Notes under the pieces: model-generated
What the model was told of the DNA's origin: nothing
The model's input: the letters and a program-made list of their open reading frames with translations, nothing else
The model's database searches: none
DNA from: Rhodococcus sp. NBC_00297
Lineage (GTDB): Bacteria; Actinomycetota; Actinomycetes; Mycobacteriales; Mycobacteriaceae
Assembly (NCBI RefSeq): GCF_036173065.1
Contig: NZ_CP108041.1
Coordinates: forward strand, 3,971,001-4,035,000
Reading direction: 5' to 3'
Length of the DNA stretch: 64,000 bases
Part shown: positions 57,553 to 64,000 of the stretch, piece by piece
Position numbering within the stretch: the first letter of the stretch is position 1
Layout: each line of letters opens with the position of its first letter
Made by a program: the position numbers and the translations under genes

Positions 57553-58596
57553 ATGAGCGCTGGGGATGGCACGCGTACATGGGCACAGGTCCTCGGGGCC
57601 CTGGCATCACGCCAGGACCTGACGGGTGCCGACACGGCGTGGGCGATGGACGAGATCATGTCGGACAACGCCACCGCGGCCCAGATCGCTGCCTTTGGTG
57701 TCGCCCTCAAGATGAAGGGCCCCACGTCGGACGAACTGCGCGGACTGGCCGACTCGATGCTCGGCCACGCCAAGCGCGTGCCCGTGGACGACGACGTCGT
57801 CGACATCGTCGGTACGGGCGGCGATCGGTCCCACACGGTGAACATCTCGACGATGGCGTCGGTGGTCGTGGCGGCCGCGGGAATCCGGGTGGTCAAGCAC
57901 GGCAACCGGGCCGCCTCGTCCAAGAGCGGCGGAGCCGACGTGTTGGAAGCGCTGGGCGTGCGTATCGACCAGGGGCCGGAGCGGGTCGCGGCGAGTGTCG
58001 CCGAGCTGGGCATCGGGTTCTGCTTCGCGCCCGTGTTCCACCCGGCGCTGCGCTTCGCCGCGGCGCCTCGCAAGGAGATCGGCATCCCCACGGCGTTCAA
58101 CGTCCTCGGGCCGCTGACGAACCCTGCGAGTCCGCGCGCCGGTCTGGTGGGATGCGCGTTCGACGATCTGATCGACGTCGTCGCGGGCGTGTTCGCGGCG
58201 CGCGGCAACTCCGTCCTCGTGGTGCGCGGCGACGACGGGCTGGACGAGATCACCACGTCGACGACCACGTCGGTGCGCGTCGTCCGGAACGGTGTCGTCG
58301 ACCACGCGGTGCTCGATCCACGCGATCTCGGTATCGAGCGGGTCTCCCTCGATGCCCTCCGAGGCGGGGACGCCGCACACAACGCGGACGTGGCGCGTCG
58401 GGTGTTCGGCGGCGAACGAGGCCCCGTGCGGGACGCGGTGCTGCTCAATGCAGCAGGTGCCATCGCGGCGTTCCGCGGCGTCGACGGTTCGCTCGAGGAC
58501 GCGATGGCCGGTGCGTTGACCACGGCAGCCGCCGCGGTGGACGACGGAGCCGCTCAGACCCTGCTGACGCGGTGGGCGGCGTTCACGTCGGCCTGA
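57553..58596 (+). CDS. trpD: Anthranilate phosphoribosyltransferase
   Basis: This 347-residue enzyme attaches phosphoribosyl to anthranilate in tryptophan synthesis. Motifs: [21 protein letters not shown] (PRPP loop), [23 protein letters not shown] and [19 protein letters not shown] (57539-57544) lies 8 bases before the ATG, inside the end of the previous gene, so trpD may start as a leaderless message. No other trp gene is present; the same isolated position is found for trpD (Rv2192c). Confidence 0.96.
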   Translation: MSAGDGTRTWAQVLGALASRQDLTGADTAWAMDEIMSDNATAAQIAAFGVALKMKGPTSDELRGLADSMLGHAKRVPVDDDVVDIVGTGGDRSHTVNISTMASVVVAAAGIRVVKHGNRAASSKSGGADVLEALGVRIDQGPERVAASVAELGIGFCFAPVFHPALRFAAAPRKEIGIPTAFNVLGPLTNPASPRAGLVGCAFDDLIDVVAGVFAARGNSVLVVRGDDGLDEITTSTTTSVRVVRNGVVDHAVLDPRDLGIERVSLDALRGGDAAHNADVARRVFGGERGPVRDAVLLNAAGAIAAFRGVDGSLEDAMAGALTTAAAAVDDGAAQTLLTRWAAFTSA

Positions 58597-58597
58597 G

Positions 58598-58873
58598 TCA
58601 CTCGCCGATGGAGAAGCCCGCGTCGACGTCGGCGCTCGAGTAGGACTTGAACGCGATGTGCGTGTCTGTCCGCACCACGCCGGTGACGCGGTTGACGCGC
58701 TCGGTGATCACCTCGGCGATCTCCTCGTGCGTACGCACCTTGACCACGGCGATCAGGTCGACGTCGCCGGCGCACGAGTACACCTCGGACACACCCGGTA
58801 CGTCGGCGACGGCACGCGCGGTCTCCGGAATGGAGTGCACCTCGGCGTGGATCAGAACGATGGCGGTGATCAT
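58598..58873 (-). CDS. Stand-alone RAM-domain (Lrp/AsnC ligand-binding) protein
   Basis: This 91-residue protein contains only the RAM domain of Lrp/AsnC regulators: MITAIVLIHAEVHSIPETA, GVSEVYSCAGDVDLIAVVK and TGVVRTDTHIAFKSYS. There is no DNA-binding helix-turn-helix. Such proteins form rings that bind amino acids and may modulate full-length Lrp proteins; the ligand here is unknown. Convergent with trpD. An AAGG motif lies upstream of the ATG. Confidence 0.9.
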   Translation of the reverse strand: MITAIVLIHAEVHSIPETARAVADVPGVSEVYSCAGDVDLIAVVKVRTHEEIAEVITERVNRVTGVVRTDTHIAFKSYSSADVDAGFSIGE

Positions 58874-58937
58874 GGTGAACCTTCCGAACTGTCGTGAGAG
58901 GGCGAACTGCGGGTCAGCCTAGTTCTCGGCCGTGCGG

Positions 58938-60680
58938 TCATCCCCAGGCCATCGTGCGTTCCTTCTCGCGGCGTCCGACGTCGCGCACGGCGGCGCACCA
59001 CTGTGCCCATCGCCCCGCTCCGTGCGCCGGTTCGCACCATCCGTCCGTGGTGTCGACGATGCGGACGCCACCCGACTCGAGCCACCGCGCGATCAGCGCC
59101 ACCTCCTCCGGCGTGGCACCGCGTAGGGGAGTGGCGTCCGGCACGACGGTCTCCGCACCGGCGACGAGTGCTTCCACCACGGGCATGGGCGCGACGCCGC
59201 GGCGGGAACGACCGGCACTGGCGAGACGTCCGTGCCGGACGACGACGAACTCCCACCCGCCGTCGTCGGCGCGGCGCGCGGCGATCAACTGCTCGATGGC
59301 CGCGAGTGCCTGCAGCCGCTGCACCGACCGCAGGGCCGTCAACAGGGTGGCCGCGCGGTCGCGCAGGCGGGCCGCGGACTCGAAGAGCAGATCCTCGGAC
59401 AGTGCGTCGATCCGGGCGGCGACGGCATCGAGCACCGCTGCGTCGGCACCCTCGGTGAGAGCGCGGAAGGCGACGGGCGCGTCGGCGTACTCCTCGGGAG
59501 TGAGCGGGCTCGCCGTCGCCGCCGTGCATCCACCGACGGCCTCGGTGGAACAGTCGTGCACCGCCGAGGCGGCGATGCGGTGGGTGCAGGAGCGCAACCG
59601 CGTGTGCTCGGCGACGAGAGCGGCGGCCTCGGCTGCCGCCCCGCGAACGGAGAACGGTCCGAGCGCGCCGGGCGCCGGTGTCCGGACGATGGAGATGCGC
59701 GGGAACGCCTCGCTCGTCAGGGTCAGCCACCAGCCCTTGCGGGGGTACTTCGATCGACGGTTGTACGGGGGCGTGTGCGCACTGATGAGCCTCAGTTCGC
59801 GCACGCCGGCCTCGATGGCATGGCTGCACTCGACGTGGTCGACCCGGGTCGCGAGGGCGACCATCTCCTTCATGCGTCCGCGGGTCTCGGATCCCGTGAA
59901 GTAGTTCCGTACACGGCGGTGGAGGTTCCGTGAGGTGCCGACGTAGAGCACCTCGTCGGACGGTCCGCGGAAGAGATAGACACCGGGGGCGTGCGGAAGG
60001 CCCGCCGCGAGCGTGCGTTTGGCGCGGTGCGCCGAGGACACCGTCGGCAGGTAGTCGACGAGTTCGGCATAGCTGTGGACGCCCTGGTTGCCCACCCGTT
60101 CGATCAGCCCGTGCAGGACGTCGACGGTGGCCCGGGCGTCGTCGAGTGCCCGGTGGGTGGGCCTGGTGGACACCTGGAAGAGGGTGGCCAGCGAGGACAG
60201 CTTGACCGACGGTGCCTCGTCGCGCGTGAGCACCCGCCGGGCGAGCGTGACGGTGCACAGCACCCGGAACGACGGCCACGCCAGATCCATTCGCGTCGCC
60301 GCCGCGCGGAGGAACGCGGTGTCGAAGCGCGCGTTGTGCGCCACCAGCACGCTGCCGCGGGCGAACTCGACGAAGGTGGGCAGGACCCGCTCGATACGAG
60401 GGGCGTCGAGAAGCATCGCACCGGTGATGCCCGTCAACGCGACGATGGCGGGCGGAATGGACCGGCCCGGGTCCACGAGCGTCGCCATCTCACCGATCAC
60501 CCGGCCGCCGCGAACCTTGACGGCACCGATCTCGGTGATCGCGTCCTCGCCCGGTCGGCCCCCGGTGGTCTCGAGGTCCACCACCACGAAGGTCGTGTCG
60601 CGCAACGACTGGTCCAGTTCGTCGAATGCCAGCTGCACACCGCGTGCATGCCCCGACACCACAGTCGCACCATCAGTCAC
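58938..60680 (-). CDS. DEDD exonuclease with GIY-YIG (UvrC-like) domain
   Basis: This 580-residue protein has an N-terminal DEDDh exonuclease of the DNA polymerase III epsilon type (FVVVDLETTGG, Asp35/Glu37; VAHNARFDTAFL; HRALDDARATVDVL) and a GIY-YIG nuclease domain of UvrC type (LPHAPGVYLFRGPSDEVLYVGTSRNLHRRVRNYF). A Cys-containing UvrC-like region follows. It matches Rv2191, proposed to act in repair or antimutation but not firmly assigned. TACGGT (60688-60693, minus strand) is 7 bases before GTG 60680 and supports that start over GTG 60704. Confidence 0.88.
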   Translation of the reverse strand: MTDGATVVSGHARGVQLAFDELDQSLRDTTFVVVDLETTGGRPGEDAITEIGAVKVRGGRVIGEMATLVDPGRSIPPAIVALTGITGAMLLDAPRIERVLPTFVEFARGSVLVAHNARFDTAFLRAAATRMDLAWPSFRVLCTVTLARRVLTRDEAPSVKLSSLATLFQVSTRPTHRALDDARATVDVLHGLIERVGNQGVHSYAELVDYLPTVSSAHRAKRTLAAGLPHAPGVYLFRGPSDEVLYVGTSRNLHRRVRNYFTGSETRGRMKEMVALATRVDHVECSHAIEAGVRELRLISAHTPPYNRRSKYPRKGWWLTLTSEAFPRISIVRTPAPGALGPFSVRGAAAEAAALVAEHTRLRSCTHRIAASAVHDCSTEAVGGCTAATASPLTPEEYADAPVAFRALTEGADAAVLDAVAARIDALSEDLLFESAARLRDRAATLLTALRSVQRLQALAAIEQLIAARRADDGGWEFVVVRHGRLASAGRSRRGVAPMPVVEALVAGAETVVPDATPLRGATPEEVALIARWLESGGVRIVDTTDGWCEPAHGAGRWAQWCAAVRDVGRREKERTMAWG

Positions 60681-60855
60681 GTGCGTCACCGTAGGTGGTC
60701 CCACCGACAGGGACCCGGTCCGTCCACGACGAGCGCGCCGTGTCGGTGCACGTCGTTAGCGTCCGTTTCCGAGGCGTGATCGAGCGTCGGATCGGGTGTG
60801 ATCCGGGCTGAACATCACGGCGAGAGACCGGGAACCACAATGAGACGGAGATCAC

Positions 60856-61146
60856 ATGATTGTCGATTGCGGCGAGTGCACCGTGCGCGGAGACGCGTGT
60901 TCGGACTGTGTCGTCTCGGTGTTGCTGGGGGTGCCGGGCATGCCCGCGGCGTCGGCCGGCGGCCCGCGTGACACCCCCTTCGCCACGCGCAGAATGCGTC
61001 TCGAGCAGGACGAACAGGAGGCGATGGCCGTTCTGGCGGAAAGCGGGTTGGTGCCCCGGTTGCGGTTGGTAGGCAGAGAAATTCCCTCACCGCAGGAGAC
61101 CGGCCACGACCGACCCGCTGCGGGGCCGGAGCACGCCGCGGGGTGA
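60856..61146 (+). CDS. Small Cys-rich actinobacterial protein
   Basis: This 96-residue protein begins MIVDCGECTVRGDACSDCVV, with four cysteines in the first 18 residues spaced like a zinc or Fe-S knot, then a helix with MRLEQDEQEAMAVLAESGLVP and a disordered tail. It has a GGAG ribosome binding site. Similar small proteins occur upstream of NlpC/P60 genes in Mycobacteriales as far as I recall; no function is known. Confidence 0.75.
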   Translation: MIVDCGECTVRGDACSDCVVSVLLGVPGMPAASAGGPRDTPFATRRMRLEQDEQEAMAVLAESGLVPRLRLVGREIPSPQETGHDRPAAGPEHAAG

Positions 61147-61185
61147 GTCGGACCGTGATCGTTTCGCGACACGAGTCGGCTGGGC

Positions 61186-61214
61186 TCGACATCGGGGATG
61201 CCGTTTCGTAATCT
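61186..61214 (+). promoter_or_regulatory. Promoter of the riboswitch-nlpC transcript
   Basis: TCGACA (61186-61191), a 17-base spacer and TAATCT (61209-61214) form a good sigma-A-type promoter. The -10 is part of a 13-base element CGTAATCTTTCCG (61207-61219) repeated before the second NlpC gene. Confidence 0.65.
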
Positions 61215-61221
61215 TTCCGAG

Positions 61222-61425
61222 ACATTGCGGAGTCGAGCAGAGCCACCAGGGACTGCGCCGCAAGGTCACCGCCTAATCGGCCACCTCTTCCGGGTGGTCG
61301 TACCGGGAACCCACCGTTACACCGGGGTGAATCCCGTCGCAGTCGCACCAGCGGCTCGTCGGGTAGGGCTGATCTTCCCAGCCCGAACCCGTCAGCTAAC
61401 TCGGTCGGCGGATATCAGGAAGAAA
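61222..61425 (+). promoter_or_regulatory. ydaO/yuaA-type c-di-AMP riboswitch
   Basis: The leader contains the conserved cores of this riboswitch: ACCGGGAACCCACC and GGGGTGAATCC near 61310-61335 and GGGCTGAT, CCCGAACCCGTCAGCTAACTCGG with its distinctive GTCAGCTAAC near 61390-61400, ending just before the ribosome binding region. In actinobacteria this class precedes cell-wall hydrolase genes and turns expression off when c-di-AMP is high. Exact ends are approximate. Confidence 0.88.
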
Positions 61426-61441
61426 CGGAGCACATCTTTTC

Positions 61442-62011
61442 GTGGCGAAACACCGCAAACCCAGCACTGCCTCGCGGCCGGTCCGCAACGTTCTCGTCGC
61501 CGGCGCGCTCACCGCAGGCGCTGTCGCCATCCCCGCCGCCCCCGCCTTCGCGGCACCGGTGGAGATCCCCGGTATCGGCACCTTCGAGGTCCCGGACCAG
61601 ATCCTGAGCCAGCTTCCCCCCATGCCGCAGGTCCCCGCGCTTCCCGGCCCGGCCGCACCGCAGTCCAGCGCCGCGCAGGTCGCCGTGCAGGCAGCCGAGA
61701 GCAAGGTCGGCGCACCGTACGTCTACGGAGCCGCAGGCCCCAGTGCGTTCGACTGCTCCGGTCTCATGAAGTGGGCGTACCAGCAGGCCGGTATCGAGCT
61801 TCCCCGCACGAGCTACGACCAGGCCGCGGCCGGCGTGCCCGTCTCGCAGGCGGATCTGAAGCCCGGCGACGTCGTGTCCTTCTACGGCGGCTCGCACTCC
61901 GGCATGTACGTGGGCAACGGCAACGTCGTCCACGCGTCCACCGAGAGCCAGCCCGTCAAGATCGCTCCGCTGTCGTCGATGCCCTTCGACGGCGCACGTC
62001 GCTACGCCTGA
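61442..62011 (+). CDS. NlpC/P60 peptidoglycan endopeptidase
   Basis: This 189-residue secreted protein has a signal peptide (cleavage after PAFA, about residue 37), a Pro-rich linker and a C-terminal NlpC/P60 domain with Cys105 in FDCSGLMKW, His152 in GSHSGMYVGNG and His164 in NVVHAS. It should cleave D-Glu-DAP bonds in peptidoglycan, so it acts in wall turnover or daughter-cell separation. The upstream c-di-AMP riboswitch indicates control by that second messenger. The start is GTG 61442. Confidence 0.93.
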   Translation: MAKHRKPSTASRPVRNVLVAGALTAGAVAIPAAPAFAAPVEIPGIGTFEVPDQILSQLPPMPQVPALPGPAAPQSSAAQVAVQAAESKVGAPYVYGAAGPSAFDCSGLMKWAYQQAGIELPRTSYDQAAAGVPVSQADLKPGDVVSFYGGSHSGMYVGNGNVVHASTESQPVKIAPLSSMPFDGARRYA

Positions 62012-62036
62012 CGCAGCGACACCTTCGCTCGACACC

Positions 62037-62084
62037 CTGACGCCGCACGAAACCGATCGCCCGGTCGGTTCCGTGCGGCGTCAG
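62037..62084 (+). terminator. Terminator between the two NlpC genes
   Basis: A 20-bp stem with one mismatch (62037-62056 with 62065-62084; core CTGACGCCGCACG) and an 8-base loop starts 26 bases past the first gene. No T run. Confidence 0.75.
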
Positions 62085-62123
62085 TCGGTGAATCCGCCGT
62101 TTTCGACGGGTTCTCGGGCTTCG

Positions 62124-62158
62124 TGGACAGAATCATCGTTCGCGTCGTAATCTTTCCG
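62124..62158 (+). promoter_or_regulatory. Promoter of the second NlpC gene
   Basis: TGGACA (62124-62129) and TAATCT (62148-62153) with an 18-base spacer. The -10 lies in the same CGTAATCTTTCCG element (62146-62158) found upstream of the first NlpC gene, but no riboswitch follows here. Confidence 0.55.
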
Positions 62159-62226
62159 TGACGTCCTCGGCCATCATCCGCGCCGCCGAGCGACCCGGAC
62201 TCGTCCAGATCGGAGAACCGTTCATC

Positions 62227-63303
62227 GTGCCGTCATCGGTCCACCCCCGCGTTCGTCCCACTTCTCGTACGAGACTGCGTGGACTGGTGATCGCGAGTGC
62301 GATGACAGCGGCGATCGCCGTCCTCCCCGCCGATCCCGCCGGCGCCGACCCGGTTCCCGGCGCGTCCGCCTCCGCGGCGGTCACGAAGCTCACCGATCTC
62401 TCGCGCGAGTCCGAGCAGACCACCGAAGCGATGCACAACGCCCAGATCGAGCTCGACGCGAAGCTCGCCGCCCAGCAGGAGGCGGACGCTCGACACGACG
62501 CCGACCGTGCCGCCCTCGACGCGGCCACGGCGCAGATCGACACGGTGCGGCCCGCCGTCGACAAGATCGCCCGTGCCAACTACCAGGGCGCTCGGACGAA
62601 CCGGCTCTTCGCGGTCATGGTCAGTGATTCCCCGCAGCAGTTGCTCGACCAGATGTCCGCTCTCGACATCATCTCCACCGACGCGGCCGCCACCGTCGGC
62701 ACCTTCCGGGAGGCCAGCGACGCCGCAGCGGCAGCCGAGGCGGCGTCACAGCAGTCCGCCGACGCGGCCCGGGTGGCCACGGAGCAGGCGAAGGCTGTCA
62801 GCGACGACCTGCAGGGCAAGCAGAGCCGTCTGCAGAGCGAGATCGCCGATGTCGTCGCCGCGTTCGGTTCGCTGTCCGACACGGAGAAGCAGGGGCTGGC
62901 CGGCGCCGCGTTCCCGCCGGGCTTCGATCCCTCCGCCATCCTCGGCGCCCTCCCGCCGGGATCGCAGGCCGGAGCACTGTCGGCCGCGTTCACGCAGATC
63001 GGCAAGCCGTACGTGTGGGGTGCGACCGGCCCGGACGGGTACGACTGCTCGGGCCTCGTGGTGTGGGCCTACAAGCAGATCGGTAAGACTCTCCCGCGGT
63101 CGAGTCAGGCGCAGGCCGCCGGCGGCACCCCCGTCGACAAGGCGAACCTCCAGCCCGGCGACGTGGTCCTGTTCTATCCCGACGCATCGCACGTGGGTCT
63201 CTACGCCGGTAACGGCAACGTGGTCCATGCATCGACCTTCGGTGTTCCCGTTCGTGTCGAGTCGATGGCATCGTGGCCCTTCTACGGCGCTCGCCGCTAC
63301 TGA
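62227..63303 (+). CDS. NlpC/P60 endopeptidase with N-terminal coiled coil (RipA type)
   Basis: This 358-residue secreted protein has a signal peptide (RLRGLVIASAMTAAIAVLPA), a long Ala/Gln/Asp-rich coiled coil (about residues 45-235), and a C-terminal NlpC/P60 domain with Cys in YDCSGLVVWAY, His in SHVGLYAGNG and His in NVVHAS. The architecture matches RipA-like proteins, where the coiled coil blocks the active site until processed. It corresponds to Rv2190c by position. GTG 62227 was preferred to GTG 62158 because GGAGAA lies at the right distance and a normal signal peptide results. Confidence 0.9.
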   Translation: MPSSVHPRVRPTSRTRLRGLVIASAMTAAIAVLPADPAGADPVPGASASAAVTKLTDLSRESEQTTEAMHNAQIELDAKLAAQQEADARHDADRAALDAATAQIDTVRPAVDKIARANYQGARTNRLFAVMVSDSPQQLLDQMSALDIISTDAAATVGTFREASDAAAAAEAASQQSADAARVATEQAKAVSDDLQGKQSRLQSEIADVVAAFGSLSDTEKQGLAGAAFPPGFDPSAILGALPPGSQAGALSAAFTQIGKPYVWGATGPDGYDCSGLVVWAYKQIGKTLPRSSQAQAAGGTPVDKANLQPGDVVLFYPDASHVGLYAGNGNVVHASTFGVPVRVESMASWPFYGARRY

Positions 63304-64000
63304 CGGTCCGCGCCCTGGCGGCGCTGGGCCTGGTTCTCTCCCTTCTGGTGGCGTGTTCGCCGTCGGCACCCGACGAGCAGACGCCCACGACGACTGCGGG
63401 CCCGGACGCCCGCACCGTCGGTGTCACGGCACTGCTCGACTCATGGACGGCCGCACTCCGCTCCGACGACGAGGCCGCGCTGCGCGAGTTGATCGACTCC
63501 GACGCTGACCCGGGATTGGCTGATCGCGAGATCGCCCGCGCGCAGGCGCTGCGCGGTCTGCCGCTGTCCGACTTCGGCTACGAGATCACTCCGGGTCCGG
63601 AGACTCCGGTGCCGGTCGATCGGGCGGATGCACTCGCGGCCACCGAGGTGTGGGCGCCGAACGTCGCACTGCGCTACGCCTGGGCCGACGCCGACATCGG
63701 TTCCACGAGTCGCGACATCGCACTCGTCGTCGCTCGTCGGGGCGACACGTGGCGTCTGGTCTCCGATGCCGACCTGCCGCAGTACGGGCGCACCACGTGG
63801 CGTGGCCCGTGGGACTTCGGGCCGGTGGTCACGGAGCGAGTCGCCACCGGGTCGACCACGTCGCTCGTCGTGGGTCACGAGGCGCAGCGCGCCTTCATCG
63901 ACGACCTCGCGGCGGAGCTGCCCTCCGCGGTGGCGGCCGTGACCGAGTTCGCCGGGCTCGGATGGTCTCGCCGCGCGGTCCTGACGGTCACCGGTTCCGA
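63273..64000 (+). CDS. Putative lipoprotein, 5' part (runs off the window)
   Basis: A GTG at 63273, 31 bases inside the end of the NlpC gene, opens a frame that stays open to the window edge (about 242 residues). It has a basic N-terminus ALLRRSPLLTVRA, a hydrophobic helix and lipobox SLLVACSPS, followed by a Thr/Pro/Asp-rich linker and a globular part that includes TALLDSWTAALRSDDEAALR and LVVGHEAQRAFIDDLAAEL. The layout marks an exported lipoprotein. The family is not recognised; a zinc peptidase-like fold is only a guess. The overlap suggests co-translation with the endopeptidase. Confidence 0.75.
   Translation, partial: MALLRRSPLLTVRALAALGLVLSLLVACSPSAPDEQTPTTTAGPDARTVGVTALLDSWTAALRSDDEAALRELIDSDADPGLADREIARAQALRGLPLSDFGYEITPGPETPVPVDRADALAATEVWAPNVALRYAWADADIGSTSRDIALVVARRGDTWRLVSDADLPQYGRTTWRGPWDFGPVVTERVATGSTTSLVVGHEAQRAFIDDLAAELPSAVAAVTEFAGLGWSRRAVLTVTGS

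Overview
This window comes from a high-GC actinomycete of the Mycobacteriales, most likely Rhodococcus or a close Nocardiaceae relative. The reasons are strong GC preference at third codon positions, many GTG starts, cobalamin, lipoate and actinobacterial respiratory genes, and a gene order that, from memory, follows the Mycobacterium tuberculosis block Rv2236c-Rv2190c almost gene for gene. No insertion sequence, prophage, CRISPR array or tRNA was seen. It is a conserved core region with a few lineage-specific insertions.

Layout. 1-3.3 kb holds an accessory left end: a partial MFS exporter, an amidase, a PaaI-like thioesterase, an acetoacetate-decarboxylase-like protein and a tiny peptide ORF. 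3.3-10.5 kb holds cobD, SURF1, a PtpA-type tyrosine phosphatase with a PtkA-like HAD protein, and an operon of cobC-like aminotransferase, Nif3, zinc-ribbon protein and an RNase H/phosphatase fusion. 10.5-13.6 kb holds an SLC13/ArsB-type transporter, a DUF1697 protein and rnpB, with several unusual palindromic, G-rich and hairpin elements and a second tiny peptide gene. 13.6-20.6 kb holds an RNB ribonuclease, a CYTH/CHAD protein, proline iminopeptidase, panB and a CaeA/Hip1-like lipoprotein hydrolase. 20.7-30.8 kb is a nitrogen block: glnA2, glnE, an osmoprotectant ABC transporter, and glnA1 behind a textbook GlnR operator. 30.8-37 kb holds an RDD protein, DUF4191 protein, lipA, lipB, a TIGR01777 protein and the two-lipoyl-domain E2 protein that uses lipoate. 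37-49 kb holds pepB, gcvT, ilvE, cobS/cobT/cobU, glycerate kinase, an ErpA-type Fe-S carrier, an AdoK-like kinase and asnB. 49-57 kb encodes ctaC and ctaF on one strand and ctaE-qcrC-qcrA-qcrB on the other, the bcc-aa3 respiratory supercomplex. 57-64 kb holds trpD, a lone RAM-domain protein, a DEDD exonuclease with a GIY-YIG domain, a Cys-rich protein and two NlpC/P60 cell-wall hydrolases, the first behind a ydaO-type c-di-AMP riboswitch. A lipoprotein gene runs off the right edge.

Regulation. About fifteen genes have no Shine-Dalgarno sequence but carry a TANNNT hexamer 6-8 bases before the start codon, which points to leaderless transcripts. The same spacing fits the rnpB start and a putative LexA-controlled hairpin RNA just downstream of rnpB. 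Several small ORFs look worth testing: 21 and 30 codons with strong ribosome binding sites, a 39-codon ORF overlapping the glnE start, and a 15-codon leaderless ORF overlapping the RDD gene start.
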